Below, piece by piece: positions 17,901-23,443 of a stretch of DNA of 64,000 nt. The DNA lies in the NCBI GenBank assembly GCA_016712345.1, contig JADJRH010000001.1, positions 992,001-1,056,000 on the forward strand, read 5' to 3'. Both the position numbers and the translations under genes were made by a program. Origin of the DNA: Polyangiaceae bacterium (lineage in GTDB: Bacteria > Myxococcota_A > Polyangia > Polyangiales > Polyangiaceae). The notes under the pieces are model-generated. The model had not been told where the DNA came from and did no database searches. It was given only the letters and a program-made list of their open reading frames with translations. Position 1 is the first letter of the stretch. Every line of letters begins with the position of its first letter.

Positions 17901-17957
17901 CCGCCACGCGCACGGCGGCCCGCGGCCCCACGCCGCAAAACTTCACAGGCGCGGTGA
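14919..17957 (+). CDS. large AAA/STAND-like ATPase with winged helix and TPR repeats
   Basis: The 1012-residue protein starts inside the previous stop codon. Walker A is VLIGPRGMGKTTL (49-61) and Walker B KLLLLVDNVEMV (157-168). SGGNPRTLVQLYAVF follows, then a winged-helix-like segment (AVALHWHPVMAGEVAAITRL, LLKEGVLEAV). Residues about 600-900 are tetratricopeptide repeats, for example DGAEEAYRKCLELDPDDAVAW and GAEKAYQQAIKLDGSDPSYW. The tail is Pro/Ala/Arg-rich (PPARKAPPRA-like). NTPase plus wHTH plus TPR is the general plan of STAND signalling ATPases, with TPRs as ligand or partner sensor. No nuclease or other toxic domain is visible, so any effector may be the partner ATPase or the DUF3102-like protein. 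Confidence 0.75.
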   Translation: MKLPLRGVAVYNPALLSKDELLAQFVARKTTLETILSELRSEARPNHWVLIGPRGMGKTTLLRRIYFAVDEEPTLSKQWIALPFPEEQYNLARLSDFYLNCIDALADALTHSGRVAEAQALDKARDALSGPPGASEDEQAAAARDLLLSWADKLHRKLLLLVDNVEMVLDRLHSSQWKLRELLGHDNRLCLIGASASAPESTFEYKQAFYEFFRFCELRPLDETEARELLLHLARVRGAKEIERILTDEPARIRTLFTLSGGNPRTLVQLYAVFSQSSDGDARSDLERLLDECTPIYKARFEALSVQGQQIVDAVALHWHPVMAGEVAAITRLDVNVVTSQLSRLLKEGVLEAVEAAEGTRKAYQIAERFFNIWYLMRAGRRQRQRLVWLVEFLRLFYNHELLAHARTTLGRAATREPGTLLRDGEYRMALAQVVEDRALRRALVSSAVQPWAELEGHGEKLGELLELAPTEIAAKPIADRHTAMANLHKKVLQAHVKKKGWDAEAFWELLGGSLVPLESKVSMVEHLPNVPSKTVDAWISQLRLETQKARKTVRSDVAVNALQRALREGYLDGLTDVEGAEAAALSFGCPELRTLVVANALLLIKNPTPADLQPLEKALQAGSTLAYGWFACAVVRERVKQVDGAEEAYRKCLELDPDDAVAWRKFGVLLFVDREPPNLEGAETALRKALSLDKTDPNSWYWLGKILSERGHATKGAEKAYQQAIKLDGSDPSYWCALGELLSSDQPEAAEKALRKATNLAPNEGAMWDSLADFLQGQKRYGEAEDAYRRATSAETPYEWAWLSLGRMLDEHLQKLDEAEQAYRRALAFDPSRPHALFWLTTLRHERGLIDAETETLARELVRVKPDRGNKLLLASVLVRRGFWDEPVQLAEATLHTATPEEIDKVWGMVVRFFSDIVHSKGAPVALTLLEKVGLSERWLPLQAALMGLRDGPRALAAFAPEVRRPAEALLLYLQPKAPSPTASASPQPPAKAPPRARRPAAPRRKTSQAR

Positions 17958-17982
17958 CAGCATGTTCCGCCCGTCAGAAGGA

Positions 17983-18112
17983 GCCGCAACTCCAGACGCC
18001 TGGAGCCGCAACTCCACACGTCCAGAGACGCAACTCCATACGTCTGGAGCTGTTCGAGCCTTTCGAAAACCGCGCACCCTCGCTACCGTCGATGGGCGGA
18101 GAAAAGCCCCCA
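17983..18112 (+). repeat. palindromic triple repeat plus conserved tail, copy 3 (right of cassette 2)
   Basis: Three 22-bp units (17983-18049) and the roughly 60-bp tail are nearly identical to copy 2, same orientation; differences include an A/G in unit 2 and GG for CC near the end. It starts 25 bp after the stop of the TPR ATPase. The tail that leads into an ATG at copy 2 leads into nothing recognisable here. Confidence 0.9.
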
Positions 18113-18158
18113 CCCCAGGGAACTGATCGCCGAACGCCAGTTAGACTTGGTCACACAA

Positions 18159-18755
18159 ATGGGTTGGAAGATGAACGGCATCTCGGTTGGCTTGGCTGTT
18201 CGGCTCGCTCTTTTGGGAGCTATTTTGGGCCCCTTGCTCGACAGGATGCACGCATGGACGGGCGCGATTGGGTATCACACGCCGTTGATGCCTTGGGGTG
18301 TACCTTGGTGGGTAAGTATTGTGTACGCAGGAGCGGCGCTCGGGATTGGGTTAACTCACCCGGTGTTGGATAAGTGGCTCGGCAAGCAGCAACGTGTACC
18401 CATTACAGGGTGGAGGGTAGGGGCCGCGTTTTTGTTGTTGGTGCTCCTTTGGGCCGCGAGCGGGCTTTTGCCCCTTGGCAATGCCGCTGTAGCTCTGTTC
18501 ATTTTTGTCGGCAGTGCGGCCTCGTTTTGGGCGTTTGACCGCACGTGGCAGGGGGCCGTCATGGCAGTAGGCACAGGGGTAGGCGGCGTGATTGTGGAAG
18601 CAACGCTCGTGCGGCTGGGCCTTTTCTACCATCGGAGCCCAACTATCTGGGGCCTACCCCTCTACTTACCCTGTTTATACTTTGCCGGCTCAGTAGCCAT
18701 TGGAAACCTGGCTCGGGTTTGGCGCGCGAACGCCGCAAGGGTGCCTTTCACTTAA
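18159..18755 (+). CDS. INSIG-like integral membrane protein
   Basis: The 198-residue protein has about six hydrophobic segments. Its second half follows the eukaryotic INSIG pattern: PWWVSIVYAGAALGIGLTHP then VLDKWLG (INSIG: WWVPPCCG..GLLYPCIDRHLG), FWAFDRTWQGAVMAVGTGVG (INSIG: TFDRSRSG), LGLFYHRSP and LYLPCLYFAGSVAIGNLAR (INSIG: WLPCIFFAGG.T.GNIGR). INSIG proteins sit in the ER and bind sterols and sterol-sensing domains; bacterial members exist in PF07281 without known function. Start is uncertain among TTG 18147, ATG 18159 and ATG 18171. It lies just after repeat copy 3, with no sterol gene nearby. Confidence 0.65.
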   Translation: MGWKMNGISVGLAVRLALLGAILGPLLDRMHAWTGAIGYHTPLMPWGVPWWVSIVYAGAALGIGLTHPVLDKWLGKQQRVPITGWRVGAAFLLLVLLWAASGLLPLGNAAVALFIFVGSAASFWAFDRTWQGAVMAVGTGVGGVIVEATLVRLGLFYHRSPTIWGLPLYLPCLYFAGSVAIGNLARVWRANAARVPFT

Positions 18756-18852
18756 TCGACCCCGCCCGCGCCTTAGGGGACCGCGCCCCGTGTAATGCCC
18801 GCTCAAAAAACCCCGTTTGTGGCGGACACGCCTCTTTTCGAAAGGGACATCC

Positions 18853-19260
18853 GTGCCGCCCACCCCCTCCAAAACGCCCCCATTCCAACCCCTTTGCAGC
18901 GCCTTCTCCACCCTCACTGCCCTCGTCGCCCTCCTCGCCCCCGCGGGCCTTGTCGCAGCCTGCCAACCATCGCCGCCCCCGCCGGCCCGCCCTTTTTCGC
19001 CGGTTCTTGACCCTCCTCCTGGCCAGTGGAGCGCACCCGACACCCAGTCCACCCTGGAGCAGAGTTGTATTGCCGGCGGCGGCACCATCGGCCGATTCCC
19101 CAACGACGGACAAGGCTGCCACGACGAGTGCGTCCGAAGTCGCATCTGCCTCAAAGCCCCGTCCTCTCATTGCGAATGTGGCCCCGCGCGCTGCTGGAAC
19201 GGCGACACCTGCGTGCCAGGTGGCATCTGGACAGTGACGCCGCCGCACACGCGCAACTAA
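18853..19260 (+). CDS. small Cys-rich lipoprotein
   Basis: A GTG at 18853 with AAAGGGA upstream gives a 135-residue protein: a hydrophobic signal (STLTALVALLAPAGLVAAC, lipobox LVAAC), a Pro-rich linker, then a Cys-rich domain with eight Cys (SCIAGGG, GCHDECVRSRICL, HCECGPARCWNGDTCVPGG) that probably forms disulfides outside the cytoplasm. An in-frame TTG at 18817 would only add residues before the signal. I do not recognise the family; Cys-rich lipoproteins are common in Myxococcota. It follows the INSIG-like gene by about 100 bp on the same strand. Confidence 0.6.
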   Translation: MPPTPSKTPPFQPLCSAFSTLTALVALLAPAGLVAACQPSPPPPARPFSPVLDPPPGQWSAPDTQSTLEQSCIAGGGTIGRFPNDGQGCHDECVRSRICLKAPSSHCECGPARCWNGDTCVPGGIWTVTPPHTRN

Positions 19261-19486
19261 TTGAAATTACGTCAATCGAATCTCGACACCGGCACTGTCG
19301 AGATGCCCGCCCGCCAAAAAGCACTCCCCCGCGCCTTTCAACACCACGCCCCCGCGCCCCGCCGCACTTCCCAACACAAGTGTACACTCACGCCTCCAGG
19401 GCTGCCCCCCGGGGGCGGCGGCCATCACCCACCCCATCCCGTCGTGTACACATCAACCAGTGTACACACCCCACCTGCTCCAAACC
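19261..19486. other. intergenic stretch between convergent genes, with GTGTACAC motifs
   Basis: No gene is supported. The region holds three GTGTACAC palindromes at 19380-19387, 19444-19451 and 19460-19467. The rest is C-rich. Confidence 0.6.
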
Positions 19487-20632
19487 TCAGCCGCCGCCCG
19501 GGCCCCCCAAGGGCCGGCTCGGTCCGCGCGCTTCGCGTGCTCCCTGCGCCGCCCGGGGGGCCCCCACGAGACGCATCGCGCGCGCCCACAATCCAAGCCC
19601 CAGCAGCGCTTCGATCACGGTGAGCACCACACCCCAGCTCGCCGTTGCCGCCGCGATCGCCGCGCGCTTTTGCGTGTCGTTTTCACCCATCGCAAACGGC
19701 AAGAGCAACGTGGCCGCCAGCAGATCGCGCGTTCCAAACCCTTGAGGCGTGATCGGCAACGTCACCGCCACCATCAAGATCGGCACAAACCGAAGCGCGG
19801 CGCCCACCGGCACCTCCACACCAAAAAACCAAAACTGGAGCCACGTGCCCAAAAACACCACCGCAGCGTGCGGAAGCCGCGACACAACAGCGCTCAGATG
19901 ACCGCGCACACCCGCTTCAAAAAGCGGTGCAAAGAGCCGCACCTCCGCGAGTCGAGAGGGGCGCGCCGCGAGCAACGCCAAATACCCAACCCCCACAGCG
20001 AGCGGCGCGCCCAGCCACGCGACATTCACCCCCGCCGCGACCATGGCCGCACCGCCGAGCACCATTAAACACGCCGCCCACGATGCGTACACAAGCAACG
20101 TGCCGCCCGCCATTCGCGAAAGGGGCACCGCGTGGGACCGCGCCAAAAAAACCGTCACAAACGCCTGCCCCACGTGATGATTCAAGATCGACGGCAGGTA
20201 CGAAGCGCCGCGCACGGTGAACAGATCTCGGTACCGAATTTTGCCGATGAGCGGCCGGTACACCATCAACGTTGCAAACGTGTCGGCCGCGAGAAGCGCC
20301 ACCACAAAGAGCGTCGCAAACCCGACGAACGCCCCCGCGTTCACCTGCGACAGCGCTGCTCTCACCGCAGCGAGATCCGACCTCGCCAGCACAAATGTGA
20401 GCAGCCCCATCGCGATCACAAACGGCGCCGCGCGCTTCCACAACGGCGGCGCGGGCGCGGCGTTCGCCGTAGGCGCGGCGTTCGACGCGTCAGCGGCGTT
20501 CGCCGTAGGCGCGGCGTTCGACGCGTCAGCGGCGTTCGCCGTAGGCGCGGCGTTCGACATGTCAGCGGCGTTCGACGAACCCGCCTGCGGGTTCGGCGAC
20601 GCCGCGCCGTCGAATCGCTCGCCGCGAATCAC
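19487..20632 (-). CDS. LPG-synthase-type / UPF0104 flippase-like membrane protein
   Basis: The 381-residue protein has a low-complexity N-terminus of about 65 residues (repeats of SNAAPTANAADA) followed by eight or nine membrane segments with the pattern of lysylphosphatidylglycerol synthase TM proteins, including SILNHHVGQAFVTVFLARSH and ILMVAVTLPITPQGFGTRD (family PxxPGGxG-like motif). Such proteins move or flip lipids, or are integral membrane proteins of unknown substrate. Start is GTG 20632. It lies 30 bp downstream of the small ExbB-like gene on the same strand and may be co-transcribed. The N-terminal repeat is not part of the family and comes from a 36-bp DNA repeat. Confidence 0.75.
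   Translation of the reverse strand: MIRGERFDGAASPNPQAGSSNAADMSNAAPTANAADASNAAPTANAADASNAAPTANAAPAPPLWKRAAPFVIAMGLLTFVLARSDLAAVRAALSQVNAGAFVGFATLFVVALLAADTFATLMVYRPLIGKIRYRDLFTVRGASYLPSILNHHVGQAFVTVFLARSHAVPLSRMAGGTLLVYASWAACLMVLGGAAMVAAGVNVAWLGAPLAVGVGYLALLAARPSRLAEVRLFAPLFEAGVRGHLSAVVSRLPHAAVVFLGTWLQFWFFGVEVPVGAALRFVPILMVAVTLPITPQGFGTRDLLAATLLLPFAMGENDTQKRAAIAAATASWGVVLTVIEALLGLGLWARAMRLVGAPRAAQGAREARGPSRPLGGPGGG
20461..20568. repeat. 36-bp tandem repeat, three units
   Basis: Three head-to-tail 36-bp units (start CGTTCGCCGTAGGCGCGG) at 20461, 20497 and 20533, the third with ACATG for ACGCG. They encode the 12-residue unit SNAAPTANAADA in the flippase-like gene. The length keeps the frame, so copy changes would only lengthen or shorten the cytoplasmic tail. 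Confidence 0.9.
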
Positions 20633-20662
20633 GCGCGGGCTTCTACCACGATGCGCCCGCGA

Positions 20663-21001
20663 TCACGCCGGCTTGGCTTCTTTTTGCACGAACGAAAGAC
20701 CCAGCGCCGCGCCCCCCAAGATCACCACCAAAAACCCCGCAAACGTGCCGTTGTTTGCAAGTTCACCCAACCCCACGCGGATCGCGTCGAGCTTGTCGGG
20801 GAATTTTTCGGCATTGGCCGACACCGCGTTGAGCCCGGTCGCCATTCCCAACATGCCGGCCATCAGCACGGCAATACATCCGCCCATCAGCGCCGAAACG
20901 CGCTTCTCTTTGGAGCGCATTGCCGTGATCGCCACGGTGGCGATTGCGCACACCAAGATCGCCCACATTCCCCAGCCACCCTCACGCATGTAGTTCATCA
21001 T
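20663..21001 (-). CDS. small MotA/ExbB-like membrane protein
   Basis: The 112-residue protein (ATG at 20999-21001, GGAGGAAG upstream) begins with REGGWGMWAILVCAIATVAI, the opening of ExbB/TolQ/MotA-type proton-channel subunits, and continues with AVLMAGMLGMATGLNAV and FAGFLVVILGGAALGLSFV. It is about half the usual ExbB length and has no cytoplasmic insertion, and no ExbD partner is next to it; the full ExbB-ExbD-TonB operon is at 34644. Likely inner membrane. It may be a shortened homologue with another role. Confidence 0.55.
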   Translation of the reverse strand: MMNYMREGGWGMWAILVCAIATVAITAMRSKEKRVSALMGGCIAVLMAGMLGMATGLNAVSANAEKFPDKLDAIRVGLGELANNGTFAGFLVVILGGAALGLSFVQKEAKPA

Positions 21002-21268
21002 CGCTGCTTCCTCCGAACGGGTTGACGAAAGAGCGTTTTGCGAGTCGCGTGCCACGCGCTTCTCCAACCGGAGAGCGCCTCGCGACGACCTGTACCGTCG
21101 GGGCATCTGACACGTCGTATCAAACACGGAGGCACGGAGGACACGGAGGTCCGCGGAGATTTTTATATTTCGGGCTGCAATGGATGCCAGAACGCGCGCC
21201 CTTTCAAGTGAACCGGTAACTTCTTGGGCGGCGGGGATGTGTACACAGATCGCGGCTGTCAGGTTTGA
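21002..21268. other. intergenic region without recognisable gene
   Basis: Upstream region of the small ExbB-like gene. It holds the RBS just before 21001, a short duplication (CGGAGGCACGGAGGACACGG, about 21129) and one GTGTACAC at 21239-21246. No coding sequence is supported. Confidence 0.5.
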
Positions 21269-21327
21269 GGGGTGTCCGCGGTGGCGGACAGCCGCCTCCG
21301 GCGGCTGTCCGCCACCGCGGACACCCC
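21269..21327. terminator. perfect 28-bp stem with 3-nt loop
   Basis: Left arm 21269-21296, loop TCC, right arm 21300-21327. The arms are perfect complements over 28 bp and GC-rich (GTCCGCGGTGGCGGACAG in the left arm, itself containing the inverted repeat GTCCGC/GCGGAC). It begins 3 bp after the stop of the minus-strand gene at 21330, so it most likely ends that transcript. No T-run follows, so a classical intrinsic terminator is not shown. Confidence 0.6.
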
Positions 21328-21329
21328 GC

Positions 21330-21734
21330 TCACGACACCGGAAGCGGGCGCCGATCGGGCGGCACGTATCCACCACGGGCCTGCGCGCTCGCGAGCAGCT
21401 CCTCGCTGTAGAAGCGCAGCAACAGCCCGCGCGCGTCTTCCACAACCACGGGGTGGCGCTCGATCAACTGCTGCCAGGTCAGGTCTCGTTCGGCAGGCAG
21501 ATGCGACGCCATCAAACGCATCAGCGCCTCGGTGATCGTGCGATGAAACTTGCCCTCCGCCCCGAGGTGTTTTGCGTAGCGACGAATGTCGTCGGAGAGC
21601 CGTTCCACCGCAACTTCGAGCGGAAACTCCGCCAAATAAAGCCAACCGGCGCGCACGTGGCCCACGTGATCAAACTCGGCCGGCGGCAACGTGCAGTCGC
21701 GAAACTTCGCTAGGAACTCATCGTCGCTGAGCAT
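21330..21734 (-). CDS. conserved hypothetical cytosolic protein
   Basis: The 134-residue product starts MLSDDEFLAKFRDCTLPPAE, FDHVGHVRAGWLYLAEFP, a pattern I know from a widespread but unnamed family of about 140-150 residues (typically TLPxxxFxHxxHLRxAWxYL). Later AEGKFHRTITEALMRLM and FYSEELLASAQAR also fit. No enzyme motif is clear; the conserved His residues could bind a metal. ATG 21734 is chosen because the conserved block starts there; a frame reaching 21896 translates the GTACAC cluster. Single gene, ended by the strong hairpin. Confidence 0.65.
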   Translation of the reverse strand: MLSDDEFLAKFRDCTLPPAEFDHVGHVRAGWLYLAEFPLEVAVERLSDDIRRYAKHLGAEGKFHRTITEALMRLMASHLPAERDLTWQQLIERHPVVVEDARGLLLRFYSEELLASAQARGGYVPPDRRPLPVS

Positions 21735-21843
21735 TTGCAACGAGCTTAGCCCCGCCCGCAGCCGCGCGCAGGCGCGTGCGCCGAGCACGGATGCGTGGGA
21801 GGGGCCGGCGGCCGAAGGACGCCGGGGGGTGGGCAGGGAAAAT

Positions 21844-21935
21844 GTGTACACAAATGGCATGTCGCTCAACAAACGTGCACACATTCGTGTACACAAAATA
21901 TGTACACAATGGTGTGTACGCGAATGTGTACGCGA
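21844..21935. repeat. cluster of GTGTACAC-type motifs
   Basis: Within 92 bp: GTGTACAC at 21844-21851, GTGCACAC at about 21875, GTGTACAC at 21887-21894, ATGTACAC at about 21900, then GTGTACGCG twice (21913 and 21925). This sits between the stop of the sigma-54-type activator (21938, minus) and the ATG at 21734 (minus), so it is the promoter-side region of the small gene. Confidence 0.75.
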
Positions 21936-21937
21936 AA

Positions 21938-23443
21938 CTATCCCCCGCGGACGAGGCCAAACGCTTTGATGAGGTCGTTGAGGTGCGAGCGGGCGAGGCC
22001 CACGGTGCGCGCGGTTTGGCTCACATTCCAGCCGTTTTTGGTGAGGGCTTCAGCGAGGAAGGTGCGTTGAAAACGGCGGAGAGCGCTTTCGTACGTTTCA
22101 GCTTCAGCGCTTTCAGAAGCGCGTTCAGGGAAGAGGTGGTGCGGCTCGATCACGCGGGCGTTTTGTGAGAGCGCAACGGCCCAACCGCGCGCGAGAGCGT
22201 TTTCAAGTTCACGCACGTTGCCGGGCCATGCGCCTTCCGCGAGCGCGATTTTGGCGCTGTGCGAAAGGGTGATCTCCGCGGAGTGTACACGGCCCAAAGC
22301 GGCAACGATCGCGTCGGCAATGGCGCCGATGTCTTCACGGCGATCGCGCAGCGGGGGCACGCGAACTTGGAGAACATTGAGGCGAAAATAGAGGTCTTCG
22401 CGAAAGACTTTTTCGCGCACTTTGGTTTGCAGATCGGCGTTTGTGGCGGCGACGATGCGTACATCGGCTTCAAGCGGTTGCGTACTCCCGAGGCGGTAGT
22501 AGCGGCGGCTTTGCAAAAACGTGAGGAGCTTGGGCTGCACAATGAGCGGCATTTCGCTCACTTCGTCGAGAAAAAGAGTGCCACCGCGGGCTGCGTCGAT
22601 TTTGCCCTCCATGCGTTTGAGAGCGGTGGAGTGGGCGCCTTTTTCAGCACCGAAAAGTTCACTCTCAAAGAGCGTTTCAGGGATCGCAGCGCAGTTGAGT
22701 TCTACAAAAGGGCCGCGCGATCGAGGCGAAGAATCATGCAGTGCGCGGGCGAGTGCGGTTTTGCCGGTGCCACTTTCACCCGTGATGAGAACGCTCACGG
22801 GGACGGGAGCGGCCACCGAGATGTCGCGAAACACTTGAGCGATCGCGGCGCTTTTTCCGGCGATTTGGGAGACGGAGAGTTTGTCGCGGAGGGCGAGTGT
22901 GTGATCGGTTCCGGCGGCGGCTTCTTCACGCGACAAAAGGCGATCTGCAAGCGGGGCAAGGTGGCGAGCAAACAGCTCTAAAAGCGCTCGATCCTGCTCG
23001 GGGAAAGGCCCGAGACGATCACGCCCTTCAAGGTACAAAACGCCGATGATGGGGTTTCCAATAGGGGCGCAGAGCACCGCTTTGATGCGCTGGAGTTGTA
23101 CACTTTGTTGATCGCGAAACCGAGGATCGTCGCCGGCGTTGGCGGTGCTGATGGTGCGGCCTGTGGCAATGGCTTCTGCGACAATTCCAGTGGAAATGGC
23201 GCGGCGCACTTCATCGAGTTCGGCCCCGGCGAGGCCGTGCGCAATCCAAAAATGGGGTTCACGCAATGCGTCGCCGGCGTGCAGCGCCACGTACCCTTTT
23301 TTGGCGAATGTGGCGCCGGCGATGAGGGCGAGCGCACCTTCTAAAAAGGGTTTGAGATCGTTTGTGTGGCCCAGTTCAAGCAGGCGCAACAAGAAGTCGC
23401 GCTCCATTCGAAGGCGGTCGATCTCGGTCGGCGGGCTTGTCAA
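21938..23443 (-). CDS. GAF-domain sigma-54-type activator with altered GAFTGA loop
   Basis: The 501-residue protein has an N-terminal GAF domain (about 25-170), an AAA+ domain (about 195-430) and a Fis-type HTH (KNGWNVSQTARTVGLARSHLNDLIK, about 472-496). Walker A LITGESGTGKT (219-229), Walker B GGTLFLDEV (287-295) and WPGNVRELENAL are intact. The loop that touches sigma-54, normally GAFTGA, reads GAHSTA (269-274), which may weaken or change sigma-54 use. The start is TTG 23443, which overlaps the upstream stop as TTGA, a sign of translational coupling; ATG 23407 is an alternative. GAF implies a small-molecule or redox input. Targets unknown, perhaps its own operon. Confidence 0.85.
   Translation of the reverse strand: MTSPPTEIDRLRMERDFLLRLLELGHTNDLKPFLEGALALIAGATFAKKGYVALHAGDALREPHFWIAHGLAGAELDEVRRAISTGIVAEAIATGRTISTANAGDDPRFRDQQSVQLQRIKAVLCAPIGNPIIGVLYLEGRDRLGPFPEQDRALLELFARHLAPLADRLLSREEAAAGTDHTLALRDKLSVSQIAGKSAAIAQVFRDISVAAPVPVSVLITGESGTGKTALARALHDSSPRSRGPFVELNCAAIPETLFESELFGAEKGAHSTALKRMEGKIDAARGGTLFLDEVSEMPLIVQPKLLTFLQSRRYYRLGSTQPLEADVRIVAATNADLQTKVREKVFREDLYFRLNVLQVRVPPLRDRREDIGAIADAIVAALGRVHSAEITLSHSAKIALAEGAWPGNVRELENALARGWAVALSQNARVIEPHHLFPERASESAEAETYESALRRFQRTFLAEALTKNGWNVSQTARTVGLARSHLNDLIKAFGLVRGG

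Noticed and set aside
20461..20568. Repeats looked at first like a CRISPR array
   Set aside because: Units of 36 bp are contiguous with no spacers and lie inside a coding frame encoding SNAAPTANAADA.
22259..22981. Plus-strand frame of 240 codons inside the sigma-54-type activator
   Set aside because: Antisense shadow; the minus strand has Walker A/B and Fis motifs.
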